64,000 nt of DNA from Planctomycetota bacterium (GTDB lineage Bacteria > Planctomycetota > Phycisphaerae > Phycisphaerales > UBA1924): assembly GCA_020831805.1 (NCBI GenBank), contig JAFIFX010000001.1:419559-483558 (forward strand). Direction: 5' to 3'. Positions 54,261 through 63,863 of the stretch are shown here, piece by piece. The notes below the pieces were generated by a model, which had not been told where the DNA came from, searched no databases, and saw nothing but the letters and a program-made list of their open reading frames with translations. Made by a program: the position numbers and the translations under genes. The stretch's first letter is position 1, and every line of letters starts with the position of its first letter.

Positions 54261-55622
54261 ATGAGCCCGGTGAAGATTCGGAGAACCGTCCATCCCGGTT
54301 TCGCGCTGGTCCACTCGCTGGCCGCCGCGTGCCTAACCCTCTGGGCCGCCGCTGCGCTCTGGCCCGCGCCGGACGAGCCGCCGCCCACCGCGGACGCCGC
54401 CGACGCCCGGGACGCGCCGTTCACCGAGGTCGTCGTGACCCTGGTCGGCGGGCGGGAACTCCGCGGCCGTCTGATCGAGCGGAACGACGAAGCCGTGGTC
54501 ATCCAGATCAACGGCATCGACACGACCCTCCCCCGCCACCGGGTCGCCTCGGTCCGGGTGCTTCCCCCGGTCGAAGAACGCTACCGCACCCTCCGCGCCG
54601 CCGTGGAGGACTCCGATGTCCGCGCCCGCCTGGCCCTGGTCGAGTGGCTCCGCGGCCGCGAGGCCTACCAACTCGCGCTCGAGGAACTCGAGGGCATCCT
54701 GGAGGTCGACCCGGGCAACCCCGACGCCACCACCCTCAAGAACTGGCTGGAGAACCACCTCCGCCTCGCCGCCCGGTCCAGGACCCAACGCCGGGAACGG
54801 CGCGAACCGCCCGCCCCCGCGATCAACACGCTCACCGAGCAGGAAATCAACCGCATCCGCGTCTACGAGATCGACCTGAGCACCCCCACCCGCATCATTA
54901 TCCCCGACGCGGTGATGCGCGAGCTGATGGTCCGCTACCCTGAGACTTTCCCCGTCGAGCACGACGAGCGCGAGGCCATCCTCAAGCGCGAGCCGATGGA
55001 CAAGCTCCGCATGATCTTCGAACGCACGGCCCGCGATCTCTACGACCGCGTCCGAGTCCTCGAAGACCCACCCGCCATGGCCACCTTCAAGTCACGCATC
55101 CACGGCTCCGGGGGCTGGATCGTCAACGCCTGCGCCTCCAACCGCTGCCACGGCGGCACCGAGGCGGGCCGCCTCCAGCTCCTCAACCAGCGCATCAACT
55201 CCGACAAGACCGTCTACACCAACTTCCTCATCCTCGAACGCTTCAGGCTCGCCGACGGCACGCCCCTGATCAACCACGATGAGCCGGCCCGTTCCCCCCT
55301 GCTCCACATGGCCATGAACCGCCAGGCCTCGCTCTATCCCCACCCCAAGGTGGATGTCCGGGCGGTCGGACGCGACTGGCGCCCCGTCTTCCGTTCCACC
55401 GAGGACCGACGCTTCCGCGAGACCGTCGCGTGGATCAACTCGCTCTACAACCCCCGTCCGGACTACCAGATCGAATACCCCCGTCCTTCGTCCGACAACG
55501 AACAGGAACAGCACGGCCCCCAGACCGACCCGGACAACGCGACGGACAACGACGATTCGCCCGACGACCAGCACGACGACGGGGTGGGGGTAAATACACA
55601 GAATGATCGCCCGGGCCCCTAA
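54261..55622 (+). CDS. Membrane-anchored protein with a CX4CH motif
   Basis: This 453-residue protein has an N-terminal membrane segment (about 15-34), a short beta domain (TEVVVTLVGGRELRGRLIER, Sm-like in appearance), two helical repeats around residues 105-170, and near residue 291 the sequence NACASNRCHGGTEAG. The Cys291-x4-Cys296-His297 spacing resembles the CX4CH haem c attachment variant, but only one site is present and no clear distal methionine can be assigned. Residues 255-300 (MATFKSRIHGSGGWIVNACA) also recall planctomycete-type cytochrome segments. The C terminus is an acidic, disordered tail. The function is unknown; haem binding is only a possibility. Confidence 0.72.
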   Translation: MSPVKIRRTVHPGFALVHSLAAACLTLWAAAALWPAPDEPPPTADAADARDAPFTEVVVTLVGGRELRGRLIERNDEAVVIQINGIDTTLPRHRVASVRVLPPVEERYRTLRAAVEDSDVRARLALVEWLRGREAYQLALEELEGILEVDPGNPDATTLKNWLENHLRLAARSRTQRRERREPPAPAINTLTEQEINRIRVYEIDLSTPTRIIIPDAVMRELMVRYPETFPVEHDEREAILKREPMDKLRMIFERTARDLYDRVRVLEDPPAMATFKSRIHGSGGWIVNACASNRCHGGTEAGRLQLLNQRINSDKTVYTNFLILERFRLADGTPLINHDEPARSPLLHMAMNRQASLYPHPKVDVRAVGRDWRPVFRSTEDRRFRETVAWINSLYNPRPDYQIEYPRPSSDNEQEQHGPQTDPDNATDNDDSPDDQHDDGVGVNTQNDRPGP

Positions 55623-55735
55623 ACTCATCCGACCGACCCGGCCCATCAGAGCGCCGTTGCCCCTATCATGCCCACCCGCGGCGGCTCCAGCACCGCCCGG
55701 CCTCTGACCCACGCCATCCGCCACGAGAGCAGACC

Positions 55736-57361
55736 ATGCCCGAGCACAACCGCTACCGCCGCCCGACGCTGATCGCCCTGGTCCTGGCCTCGGGGGCCCT
55801 GCTCGGCTGCGAGCGTGACGAGACCACCCGGTCGGCCGTCCACCTGGCCGGCCAGCAGTTCGCCGCCACCGCCGCGGGCGACCCCAGCGCCTTCGGCGAT
55901 CAGACCCGCGAGACCTACGAAGAGATCATCCGGGCCATGCAGCCGCTGGCGGGGGATGCCGACGGCTTCGCCGAGGCCTCCGCGGTCACGCTCGCCCAGG
56001 CCCGCCTCGGCCTGGCCACCCAGGCCGCCCTGGAGGCCGCCCGCGCCGAAACGAACGGCATGCAGCGCGCCCGCGTCATCCGCGGCGCGCTCTCCGAGTA
56101 CCTCACGCTCGCCGCCATCGCCGAGGCGGCGTCCCGCTTCGACCCCGACGCGGACATGTCCGACCTCGACCGGCTGATCGACGCCCGCCGCGCCGACGCC
56201 CGGGTCTACGAGCGGCAGAAGAGCGAGATGGAAGCACAGATCGCCGAGCTCGAGGAACGCATCGCCGGCCTCCGGTCCCGCGCTCAGGAGGAACGCGCCA
56301 AGGCGGGCACGCTCTCGCTCCAGATGGCCGGCGTCAGCGCCACGCGCGCCGCGGAACTGGCCGCCGAAGTCCGCGAGCACACGCTCCGGGCGGACAACCA
56401 CGAACTCGAAGCGATCCGGATCGAGGGGCGGGTCGGCCAGCTCCGCCCCACCGCCGCCGAGATCGCCCTCAACAGCCAGAAGGCCCGCTCGCAGACCGAC
56501 CAGCTCGTCCAGTCGCAGCGCGAGCTGCAGGCCCGCGCCCGCGCCGCCCAGCAGGACGCCGCCGAGGCACGCGCCGCCGCCGCCGAAACACGCACCCGCA
56601 TCGCGAACCTCGCCCGGGAACTGGCCGAGCACCGCGACCAGACGGTCGGCCCGATCTTCGACCGGGTGCACAGCACCCTGTCCCAGTCCCAGTCCGCCCT
56701 GCGTGACGCCCGCACGGTCACCCAGTCCAGCGCGGCCGTCACCCGGGCCATGATCCACGAAACCGCCGGCTCGACCTGGGCCCGGCGCGCCGCCGGCCAC
56801 CGCGAGGCCGCCAAGCTCTACGAGTCCCTCCACGATGCCGGCATCCCCGGCCAGCACCAGCAGAATGCCCGCTCAGAACGCCAGGCCGCCGAGGAAGCCT
56901 CCCGCCAGGCCAACGAGGCCTACCGCTCCGCCGCCGAAGCGCTCCGCGCCACCCGGGCCCGCGGCGAGGCCGCCGACCGCATCCGCGACGCCGCCGCCCG
57001 CCTTGACCGCCTCGCCGGCATCGAGCCCGAACCCGTCCCCGAGGACCAGGACGCCTGGGCCGATCCCGACGACCTCGGCGCCATGGACGAACTCGAAGCG
57101 CTCTCCCCAGAGGCCATGTCCGAAATGACCATGGGGGAGTTCGCGGCCATGCTGCCCGAGCCCGTCCGCGACATGATCATGCAGCAGTTCGAGGCCCAGA
57201 TGGAGATGCTCACCTCCATCGATGACCCCGACCTGCTCCGCATGATGCTCGACGAACTCGACCAGCAGGCCCAGATGTTGCCCGCCGAGTACGCCCCCGC
57301 CTTCGATTTCGTCCGCCGCCGCGTCCAGGACCGCATCGACGAGATCGAATCCGGCGGCTGA
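55736..57361 (+). CDS. Coiled-coil lipoprotein
   Basis: The 541-residue protein has a lipobox ending L-L-G-C (Cys25) and so should be lipid-anchored. Residues about 145-330 form long coiled-coil stretches (RQKSEMEAQIAELEERIAGL, RELQARARAAQQDAAEARAA) in an Ala/Arg/Glu-rich sequence, followed by a helical region and an acidic, methionine-rich end (MTMGEFAAMLPEPVRDMIMQ). The family is not known to me. It lies 114 bases after the CX4CH gene and could be part of the same unit. Confidence 0.78.
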   Translation: MPEHNRYRRPTLIALVLASGALLGCERDETTRSAVHLAGQQFAATAAGDPSAFGDQTRETYEEIIRAMQPLAGDADGFAEASAVTLAQARLGLATQAALEAARAETNGMQRARVIRGALSEYLTLAAIAEAASRFDPDADMSDLDRLIDARRADARVYERQKSEMEAQIAELEERIAGLRSRAQEERAKAGTLSLQMAGVSATRAAELAAEVREHTLRADNHELEAIRIEGRVGQLRPTAAEIALNSQKARSQTDQLVQSQRELQARARAAQQDAAEARAAAAETRTRIANLARELAEHRDQTVGPIFDRVHSTLSQSQSALRDARTVTQSSAAVTRAMIHETAGSTWARRAAGHREAAKLYESLHDAGIPGQHQQNARSERQAAEEASRQANEAYRSAAEALRATRARGEAADRIRDAAARLDRLAGIEPEPVPEDQDAWADPDDLGAMDELEALSPEAMSEMTMGEFAAMLPEPVRDMIMQQFEAQMEMLTSIDDPDLLRMMLDELDQQAQMLPAEYAPAFDFVRRRVQDRIDEIESGG

Positions 57362-57424
57362 TCACCCACCGAATGCTCCAACACCACGGCTTGGCCCGTT
57401 CCCTGCCCGGCCCAACAATCCCCC

Positions 57425-58402
57425 ATGACCTCCGAACAGGCCTCCCACACCGTCGAAACACCCGGCCTGCCCGAGTTGCCCGAGGTCCGCCAGCACCTCG
57501 TCAGCCCCGCCGAACCGGTCCCCGCCCGCGTCGTCGGTTCGCGCATCTGCACCGCCGCACGCAAGGCCGCCGGCTTTGTCCGCCATGTCGAGATCGATGT
57601 TTCCGGCACCCCGCTCGAAGGCGCGTGGCGGGCGGGACAGTCCTTCGGCGTCGTCCCCCCGGGCACGGACGAGAACGGCCGCCCGCACAAGCTCCGCCTC
57701 TACTCCATCGCCTCGCCCACCGGCGGCGAGCGCGCCGACGGCAAAGTCCTCGCCACCACCGTCAAACGCACCATCGAGGAACTCCCGGGCGACCACCGCC
57801 TGATCCTCGGCCTCTGCTCGAACTACCTCTGCGATCTCCAGGAGGGCGACACCGTCCACCTCACCGGCCCCGCCGGCAAACGCTTCCTGCTCCCGACCGA
57901 CCCGTCCGCCCACGACTTCGTGTTCATCGCCACCGGCACCGGCATCGCCCCCTTCCGCGGCATGCTGATGGATCTCGCCGCGGCGGGCTACGAGGGCAAG
58001 GCCACGCTGATCATGGGTGCCCCCTACCGCACCGACCTGCTCTACGACGACGAGCTGCGCACCCTCGACCGCGACCACGCCTGGTTCACCTACCGCACCG
58101 CCATCTCGCGCGAGATCACCGAGAACCAGCCCCGCCCGATGTATGTCCAGGACCGCCTCGAGGCCGACGCCGAAACCCTCCGCCCGATGCTCGCCTCCGA
58201 GCGGACGCTCGTCTACATCTGCGGCATCGCGGGCATGGAGATCGGCGTGTTCCGCACCCTCTGGACCCTGCTGCCTCCCGAACTCCGCACCCAGTACCTG
58301 CGTATCACCGAGGATGTCCCCCCAGACCCCGCCCTCTGGGACCGACGCATGATCCCAAGGCAGATCAAGCCGACCAAGCGGGTCTTCATGGAGGTCTACT
58401 AA
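57425..58402 (+). CDS. Plant-type ferredoxin-NADP reductase
   Basis: The enzyme moves electrons between ferredoxin or flavodoxin and NADP(H). The 325-residue protein has the FAD-binding motif KLRLYSIASPTGG, the phosphate-binding GLCSNYLCDLQEGD, the NADP loop FIATGTGIAPFRGMLM, CGIAGMEIGVF, and ends VFMEVY with the terminal tyrosine that stacks on FAD. These match plant-type rather than bacterial Fpr enzymes. No ferredoxin gene is adjacent. The ATG is 63 bases after the preceding stop. Confidence 0.92.
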   Translation: MTSEQASHTVETPGLPELPEVRQHLVSPAEPVPARVVGSRICTAARKAAGFVRHVEIDVSGTPLEGAWRAGQSFGVVPPGTDENGRPHKLRLYSIASPTGGERADGKVLATTVKRTIEELPGDHRLILGLCSNYLCDLQEGDTVHLTGPAGKRFLLPTDPSAHDFVFIATGTGIAPFRGMLMDLAAAGYEGKATLIMGAPYRTDLLYDDELRTLDRDHAWFTYRTAISREITENQPRPMYVQDRLEADAETLRPMLASERTLVYICGIAGMEIGVFRTLWTLLPPELRTQYLRITEDVPPDPALWDRRMIPRQIKPTKRVFMEVY

Positions 58403-58516
58403 CCTTCCTCCCCGCCCCGTCGTGCCGATCGCACGGCAAGCACACCGACCACCCCGGCCCGCACGAGACCGATCCGAGCCGAGCCGACCGATCCGACCGA
58501 TCCGAGGAGAACGACC

Positions 58517-59623
58517 GTGCCACGATCCCTGACACGAATCTCAGCCGCCTGCCTCATCGCCGGCGCCATGGCGCTCGCCAGCACCGGAGCCGCGGCCCAG
58601 GTCCGCGCCGAACTGCCCACCTCGATCGTGGAAGCCGGGACCATCGGCGCATCCGAACGCTCGCAGATCGAGGCCTACATCGCCGAACTCGCCCCGCACG
58701 CCACCGGAGCCGACCCGGAGGCCGCCACCAGAGCCCGGCGCGACCTCGTCGCCCCGCTCAGCGGACGCCAGCCCTCCGTCGCCTTCCGCCAGGCCTACGG
58801 CCAGGCATCGTCGAGCCTGATGCGTTCGCTGCTCAACTCCGACAACCCCAACGACCGCATCGCCGGGCTCCGCCTCGCCGGCAACCTGGCCACCGCCGAC
58901 GGCGCCAACGCCGTCCGCACCGCCCTGGCCAGCGACGACCCCGGCGTCCGCCTCTTCGCCGCGGTCCAGGCCCGGCGCATCTTCGAGGTCTCCGGAGCCG
59001 CCGGCGCCGCCGTCACCGAGAGCCAGACCTTCCAGCTCGTCGACGCCCTGGTCAACTCCGTGGAGGCCTCCACCCCCGCCGCCCACACCCAGGCCGTCGT
59101 CCGCGCCCTCGGCACCGGCTCGCTGCTCCGCGGGCGTGACATGAACACCACCCGCTCCCGCGCCGCCGCCGGCCTGGCCCGCGTCGCCGCCGCCCCGCTC
59201 GCAGCGCTGGACCCCCGCGACCTGCTCGATCACGAGGACACCCTGCTCACCGCCGCCTCCCTCGTCACCCGCTCGGTCTCCGAGGCCGGCGTGGCCGTCT
59301 CCGACGAGGCCGCCAAGGCCGCCGCCGAACTCGGGGGCGACATCCTCTCCCTCACCCTCCGACGCCAGACCGGCAACATGATCCCCGAGCAGGCCGACGC
59401 GGACCTCCGCCTCGTCAACGCCGCCGAGTCGCTCGTCTACTTCGCCCGGCGTCGCCACGCCGAGAACAACCGCGCCAACCCTGGGGGCATCCCGCAGACC
59501 CGCTTGGCCGAGCTGCTCCGCGCCCGCGACCGCAGCTTCCGCAACGAGCTCGTCCGCCTCATCGGCCCCGGCTCCGACTTCCTCCGCCAGTTCGGCCTGC
59601 CCGACAACCGCTTCATCCGCTGA
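58517..59623 (+). CDS. Secreted helical-repeat protein of unknown function
   Basis: The 368-residue protein starts at a GTG (read as Met) with AGGAG eight bases upstream and has a signal peptide (RISAACLIAGAMALASTGAA, then A-Q). The mature part is alpha-helical with short repeats such as NDRIAGLRLAGNLATADGAN and PGVRLFAAVQARRIFEV, which look like HEAT-type repeats. No catalytic motif is visible. The leader contains three GACCGATCC copies (about 58468-58505). Confidence 0.78.
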   Translation: MPRSLTRISAACLIAGAMALASTGAAAQVRAELPTSIVEAGTIGASERSQIEAYIAELAPHATGADPEAATRARRDLVAPLSGRQPSVAFRQAYGQASSSLMRSLLNSDNPNDRIAGLRLAGNLATADGANAVRTALASDDPGVRLFAAVQARRIFEVSGAAGAAVTESQTFQLVDALVNSVEASTPAAHTQAVVRALGTGSLLRGRDMNTTRSRAAAGLARVAAAPLAALDPRDLLDHEDTLLTAASLVTRSVSEAGVAVSDEAAKAAAELGGDILSLTLRRQTGNMIPEQADADLRLVNAAESLVYFARRRHAENNRANPGGIPQTRLAELLRARDRSFRNELVRLIGPGSDFLRQFGLPDNRFIR

Positions 59624-59704
59624 TCCGGCCCGGAACGGGCGGTCGCGCCCGGTTTTCCGACCCCGCAACGCCACGCCGCCCGCCCGCGGCGGTATCGTGT
59701 GGAC

Positions 59705-61630
59705 ATGCTCCGACTGCTCCTGCCAGTTTTCCTCCTGCTCGCACTCGTCGGGGCCAGCGTCCTGTCCGACCGGCCCATGCCGCGGGCGGACTTCGTCTTC
59801 ATCAACCGTGGCGATGTCAACACCCTCGACCCCCAGCGCATGAGCTGGATGCAGGACCTCCGCGTCGCCCGCCTGATCTTCGAGGGCCTCGTCCAGAACG
59901 ATGTCCTCAGTGACGACTACGCCATCATCCCCGCCATCGCCGAGTCCTGGACCGTCTCCGAGGACGGCCTGACCTACACCTTCCACCTCCGCGACAACGC
60001 CCGCTGGACCAACGGCAGCCCCGTCACCGCCCAGGACTTCCGCTTCACCTGGCGCCGCGCCCTGCTGCCCGACCTCGCCTCGGACTATGTCGGCATGTTC
60101 CTGCTCATCCGCGGGGCCCAGGATTTCTACGACTGGCGCGAGCAGGCCCTCAACGACTTCGGCGAACGCCAGTTCCCGAGCGCCCGCGCCCGCGCCGAGG
60201 CCGCCGACGAACTCTGGGAACACACCAAGGACCGCTTCGACGAGATGGTCGCCCTGACCGCGCCGGACCCGCTCACCCTCGTCGTCGAGCTCGAACGCCC
60301 CATCCCCTACTTCCTCGACCTGTGCGCCTTCGCCGTCTTCTACCCCGTCTACGGCCCGCTCGTCTCCCAGTTCGAACGCCCAGACCCCGTCACCGCCCGG
60401 CTCATGCGCCGCCCCGGCTGGACCAAGCCCGGCGTGCTGATCTCCAACGGCCCGTTCGAACTCGTCCGCTGGCGCTTCAAACGCGACATGCGCCTCGAAG
60501 CCAACGACCTCTGGTGGAACCGCGAATCGCTCGCCATCGAGTCCATCGACATCCCCTCCGTCAACGATCCCAACGCCGTCACCCTCGCCTTCCAGACCGG
60601 CTCCGTCGACTGGGTCTCCGATGTCACCGCCGCCTACCGAGGCGACCTGCTCGCCGACAAGCTCGACTTCTACCGCGAGCACGCCGAGGAGTACGAACGC
60701 CTCAAGGCCAAAGGCCTGGACCCCTACGAGATCGACCGCCGCCTGCCCGAAGACCCGCGCAAGCACATCAAGGCCACCCCCGCCTTCGGCGTGTACTTCT
60801 ACAACTTCAACTGCCGCCCCATCCTCGCCGACGGCCGCCCCAACCCCTTCCACGACGCCCGCGTCCGACGCGCCTTCGCCATGTGCATCGACAAGCAGGC
60901 CATCGTCGACGAGGTCCGCCGCCTCGGCGAGTCCGTCGCCCACACCCTCATCCCCCCCGGCTCCATCGGCGGCTACACCGGCCCCCAGGGCATCCCGCAC
61001 ATCGGCCAGGCCCGCAACGAGGCCGAACGCGAGGCCATCGCCCAGGAGGCCCGCGCCCTGCTCGAAGAGGCCGACTTCCCACCCAACTTCGTCGTCGAAC
61101 TGCTCTTCAACACCGACGGCGGCCACGACCTCATCGCCCAGGCCATCGCCAAAAACTGGCAGGAATACCTCGGCGTCCAGACCCGCCTGACCCAGAAGGA
61201 GATCAAGATCTTCCGCGAGGACCTCAAGAACCATCGCTTCATCACCGCCCGCGCCGGCTGGTACGGCGACTACGGCGACCCAACCACCTTCCTCAACATC
61301 AACCAGTCCCAGGACGGCAACAACGACCGGGCCTACAGCAACCCCGAGTTCGACGCCCTGCTCGACCGCGCCGCCGCCGAGCTCGACCCCGCCGAACGCA
61401 TGGCCATCCTCGCCGAGGCCGAACGCATGCTCGTCGAGGAAGAGTTCCCCCTCGTGCCGATCTTCATCTACAACAATGTCCAGCTCTTCGACTCGGCCCG
61501 CGTCACCGGCCTGACCGCCCACCCGCGATCCAAAAACAACCTCTACCTCATCGACATCCTCGGCGACGGCAAGGGCCCCGACAAGCCGCGCCCCATGCGT
61601 CCGGCCCGCAGCGCGGAGCCGGCCCAATGA
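59705..61630 (+). CDS. oppA: Oligopeptide ABC transporter substrate-binding protein
   Basis: This 641-residue family 5 binding protein captures peptides outside the membrane. It has a hydrophobic N-terminal segment (MLRLLLPVFLLLALVGASVL) without a lipobox cysteine, so it is probably held by this helix or cleaved. Typical segments are NTLDPQRMSWMQDLRVARLI, AIAESWTVSEDGLTYTFHLR, WTNGSPVTAQDFRFTWRRAL and DARVRRAFAMCIDKQAIV. An alternative GTG start lies two codons upstream. The stop overlaps the oppB start as ATGA. The extra 80 residues over the common size include an insert near residue 120-170. Confidence 0.93.
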   Translation: MLRLLLPVFLLLALVGASVLSDRPMPRADFVFINRGDVNTLDPQRMSWMQDLRVARLIFEGLVQNDVLSDDYAIIPAIAESWTVSEDGLTYTFHLRDNARWTNGSPVTAQDFRFTWRRALLPDLASDYVGMFLLIRGAQDFYDWREQALNDFGERQFPSARARAEAADELWEHTKDRFDEMVALTAPDPLTLVVELERPIPYFLDLCAFAVFYPVYGPLVSQFERPDPVTARLMRRPGWTKPGVLISNGPFELVRWRFKRDMRLEANDLWWNRESLAIESIDIPSVNDPNAVTLAFQTGSVDWVSDVTAAYRGDLLADKLDFYREHAEEYERLKAKGLDPYEIDRRLPEDPRKHIKATPAFGVYFYNFNCRPILADGRPNPFHDARVRRAFAMCIDKQAIVDEVRRLGESVAHTLIPPGSIGGYTGPQGIPHIGQARNEAEREAIAQEARALLEEADFPPNFVVELLFNTDGGHDLIAQAIAKNWQEYLGVQTRLTQKEIKIFREDLKNHRFITARAGWYGDYGDPTTFLNINQSQDGNNDRAYSNPEFDALLDRAAAELDPAERMAILAEAERMLVEEEFPLVPIFIYNNVQLFDSARVTGLTAHPRSKNNLYLIDILGDGKGPDKPRPMRPARSAEPAQ

Positions 61631-62634
61631 CCAACCTCGTCCTCCGACGCCTCCTCCAGCTCCCGCTGATCCTGCTGGTGATCTACACCATCACCCTGGG
61701 CCTGGCCTGGCTCGTCCCCGGCAACCCGCTCGAAAACCCCGACCGGCGTCCCAAGCCGGAGGTCATCGAGCAGATGAACCGCCAGTACAACCTCGACTCC
61801 TTCCCCCGCTTCTACTTTTCGTACCTCAGAAACGCCACCGGCATCACCTGGCTCTCCGACGCCGCCGCCGGCCGCCTGGCGCGCGAGCGCGAACTCGCCG
61901 CCCTCTCCGGCCTGCCCGCCCCCCACCGCCCGATCTTCGACCTCGGCCCCTCCCTCGAGTACGACGACTGGACCGTCAACGAGATCGTCGCAGGCTCCCT
62001 GCCCATCTCCGTCACGCTCGGCGCGGCCGCCATCCTCATCGCCCTGGTCATCGGCGTCGCCACCGGCGTGATCGGCGCGGTCAGGCCCAACTCGCTGGCC
62101 GACCTGTCCACCCTCGTCGTCTCGCTGATCGGCATCAGCCTGCCCAGCTTCGTCATCGGCACGGTCCTGCTGCTCGTCTTTGCGCTGATCCTCGGCTGGT
62201 TCCCCGTCGCCGAGTGGGGCACCCCGCGCAGCATCGTCCTGCCCGCCGTCACCCTCAGCCTGCCCTTCGCCGCCTACATCGCCCGCCTGACCCGCATGGG
62301 CATGATCGACGCCCTCGGCGCCGACTACATCCGCACCGCCCGCGCCAAGGGCGCGGCCGAACTCTCCGTCCTCCTCAAGCACGCCCTGAAGAACGCCTTC
62401 CTGCCCGTCCTCAGCTTCCTCGGCCCCGCCGCCGCCCTGGCCATGACCGGCTCGTTTATCGTCGAGCGCGTCTTTACCGTCCCCGGCATGGGCCAGCACT
62501 TCGTCAACGCCGTCCAGAACAAGGACCTGTTCCTGATCATGGGCGTCGTCCTGATCTTCGCGACGATGCTGATCCTCTTCAATCTCGCCGTCGATGTCCT
62601 CTACCGCTGGGTCGACCCGAGGATCGAATCCTGA
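61627..62634 (+). CDS. oppB: Oligopeptide ABC transporter permease
   Basis: The 335-residue protein is the B-type permease of the dipeptide/oligopeptide family. It opens with LRRLLQLPLILLVIYTITL, then VPGNPL, and has six membrane segments with the EAA-type loop as YIRTARAKGAAELSVLLKHAL and the ending WVDPRIE. A 90-residue extracytoplasmic part lies between helices 1 and 2. The start overlaps oppA. Neither oppC nor oppD/oppF follows; the next gene is on the other strand, 11 bases away. Confidence 0.95.
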   Translation: MTNLVLRRLLQLPLILLVIYTITLGLAWLVPGNPLENPDRRPKPEVIEQMNRQYNLDSFPRFYFSYLRNATGITWLSDAAAGRLARERELAALSGLPAPHRPIFDLGPSLEYDDWTVNEIVAGSLPISVTLGAAAILIALVIGVATGVIGAVRPNSLADLSTLVVSLIGISLPSFVIGTVLLLVFALILGWFPVAEWGTPRSIVLPAVTLSLPFAAYIARLTRMGMIDALGADYIRTARAKGAAELSVLLKHALKNAFLPVLSFLGPAAALAMTGSFIVERVFTVPGMGQHFVNAVQNKDLFLIMGVVLIFATMLILFNLAVDVLYRWVDPRIES

Positions 62635-62645
62635 TCGCCGCTCAC

Positions 62646-63260
62646 CTACGGCCCCGCCCGCCCGCACTCCGGGCACACCGCAAGCCCCCCGGCCTCGTAC
62701 CCGCACCACACGCAGTCGTTCCGGCTCGCCCGCTTCCGACGCTCGTGCAGCCGCGCGCCCAGCGGCAGCACCACGAACACCAGCCACAACGGCACGCCCA
62801 CGATCAGCGGATTCCCCACCACACCCCGCGCCATCAGCCGCGGCGCGGGATCCGATTCCGGCCCCTGCAACGCCGGATCGTTCCAATCCCACCACATCTG
62901 CTTGATCTCGATCACCGGCAGCGACCAGCCCAGCCGCTGCAAACGCAACGAGTATCCGTTCGTGTTCGGGTCCGGGTTCTGCCAGCGGATGTCGTACTCC
63001 CGCTGCCCGAATCGCCCGTGCATCTGCCATGTCTCTGGCTCGGGCCACGGATCCGCGTGCGGCGTCCGCGCCACCCAACCACGAGCCGCAGCCTCCCCGT
63101 CCCGCGCATCGACCATCAGCACCGCCACCGGACCCGTCCGCGACCGGATCTTCGTCACCGCGTACGGCACATTCACCGCCGCCAGAAACAGCAGAATCAA
63201 CACCAGCGAGCCCCACAGCCGGCGGCACTCGGACGGTCGGATCAGGGGGCTTGCCTCCAT
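62646..63260 (-). CDS. Membrane protein with C-terminal zinc ribbon, unknown function
   Basis: This 204-residue protein has a membrane helix near the N terminus (about 17-38), a soluble middle (MHGRFGQREYDIRWQNPDP), a second helix (about 149-168) and, at the very end, a four-cysteine ribbon DCVWCGYEAGG...CPECG. The CPECG half is the same as in the four-gene array at 18.7-24.8 kb, but here the ribbon is C-terminal. The start is placed at the ATG ending at 63260; another in-frame ATG lies 12 codons upstream. Confidence 0.75.
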   Translation of the reverse strand: MEASPLIRPSECRRLWGSLVLILLFLAAVNVPYAVTKIRSRTGPVAVLMVDARDGEAAARGWVARTPHADPWPEPETWQMHGRFGQREYDIRWQNPDPNTNGYSLRLQRLGWSLPVIEIKQMWWDWNDPALQGPESDPAPRLMARGVVGNPLIVGVPLWLVFVVLPLGARLHERRKRASRNDCVWCGYEAGGLAVCPECGRAGP

Positions 63261-63331
63261 ACGGATAACACCGTACCAGACGCTGACGCCTGACACAAAT
63301 CCGAATCAGTAGAAATCGCGACGCGACCCGC

Positions 63332-63787
63332 TCACCCCACCAGCTCGAAGCTCGCGCCGTCCTTCACATCGCAGGTCACGAAATCACCCTCACGGAACCG
63401 GTCCGGCGTCTGCCCCGGCGCGGTCAGCACCAGGTGCACCGGCACGCCCGCGGACACGACGATCGACCCTTCCTGCGGCACGGTCCCCCGCACCATCCCC
63501 TGCACCCGGCGCGGCCGCCCGAAGCACGGCTCGATCAGCCGCCCGCCGGCCCCGCACACATCCACCCGCCGCGCCTCGACCCGCACCCGCCCGATCACCT
63601 TCTGCCCTTCGCGCCCCTCGAACGGACGCATGTCGTTGTTGAACGGACGCAGGTGCAGCCGGTAGTCCGTGTTCGGCACGGTCAGCACCATGTACGCCGG
63701 CTTGGTCGCCGTCGCGGGCACGATCTCGCTCAGCGTGCCGCGGGCCAGGGTCGGGTCGATCTTCGTCGTCGGGGCGGGTTCGAGCAT
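63332..63787 (-). CDS. Unknown small protein
   Basis: The 151-residue protein starts MLEPAPTTKIDPTLARGTLS. It contains VLTVPNTDYRLHLRPFNNDM, RVRVEARRVDVCGAGGRLIE and an end with FREGDFVTCDVKDGASFELV, and appears to be all-beta with no signal peptide. I do not recognise it. The frame stays open upstream into the repeat and poly-C region, where it is not coding. Confidence 0.65.
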   Translation of the reverse strand: MLEPAPTTKIDPTLARGTLSEIVPATATKPAYMVLTVPNTDYRLHLRPFNNDMRPFEGREGQKVIGRVRVEARRVDVCGAGGRLIEPCFGRPRRVQGMVRGTVPQEGSIVVSAGVPVHLVLTAPGQTPDRFREGDFVTCDVKDGASFELVG

Positions 63788-63812
63788 GGGCCAAGGATAG
63801 TGCCCGTCTTTC

Positions 63813-63863
63813 GAGCGGGAGGCCTCCAGCCCCGTCCCGAATCCTGGAGCGGGGGGCTGCCAG

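Noticed and set aside
58541..61627. A 1028-codon open frame on the minus strand opposite oppA and the gene before it
   Set aside because: It is an antisense shadow: composition is Gly/Ala/Val/Glu-rich without motifs, while the plus strand carries clear OppA and signal-peptide features.
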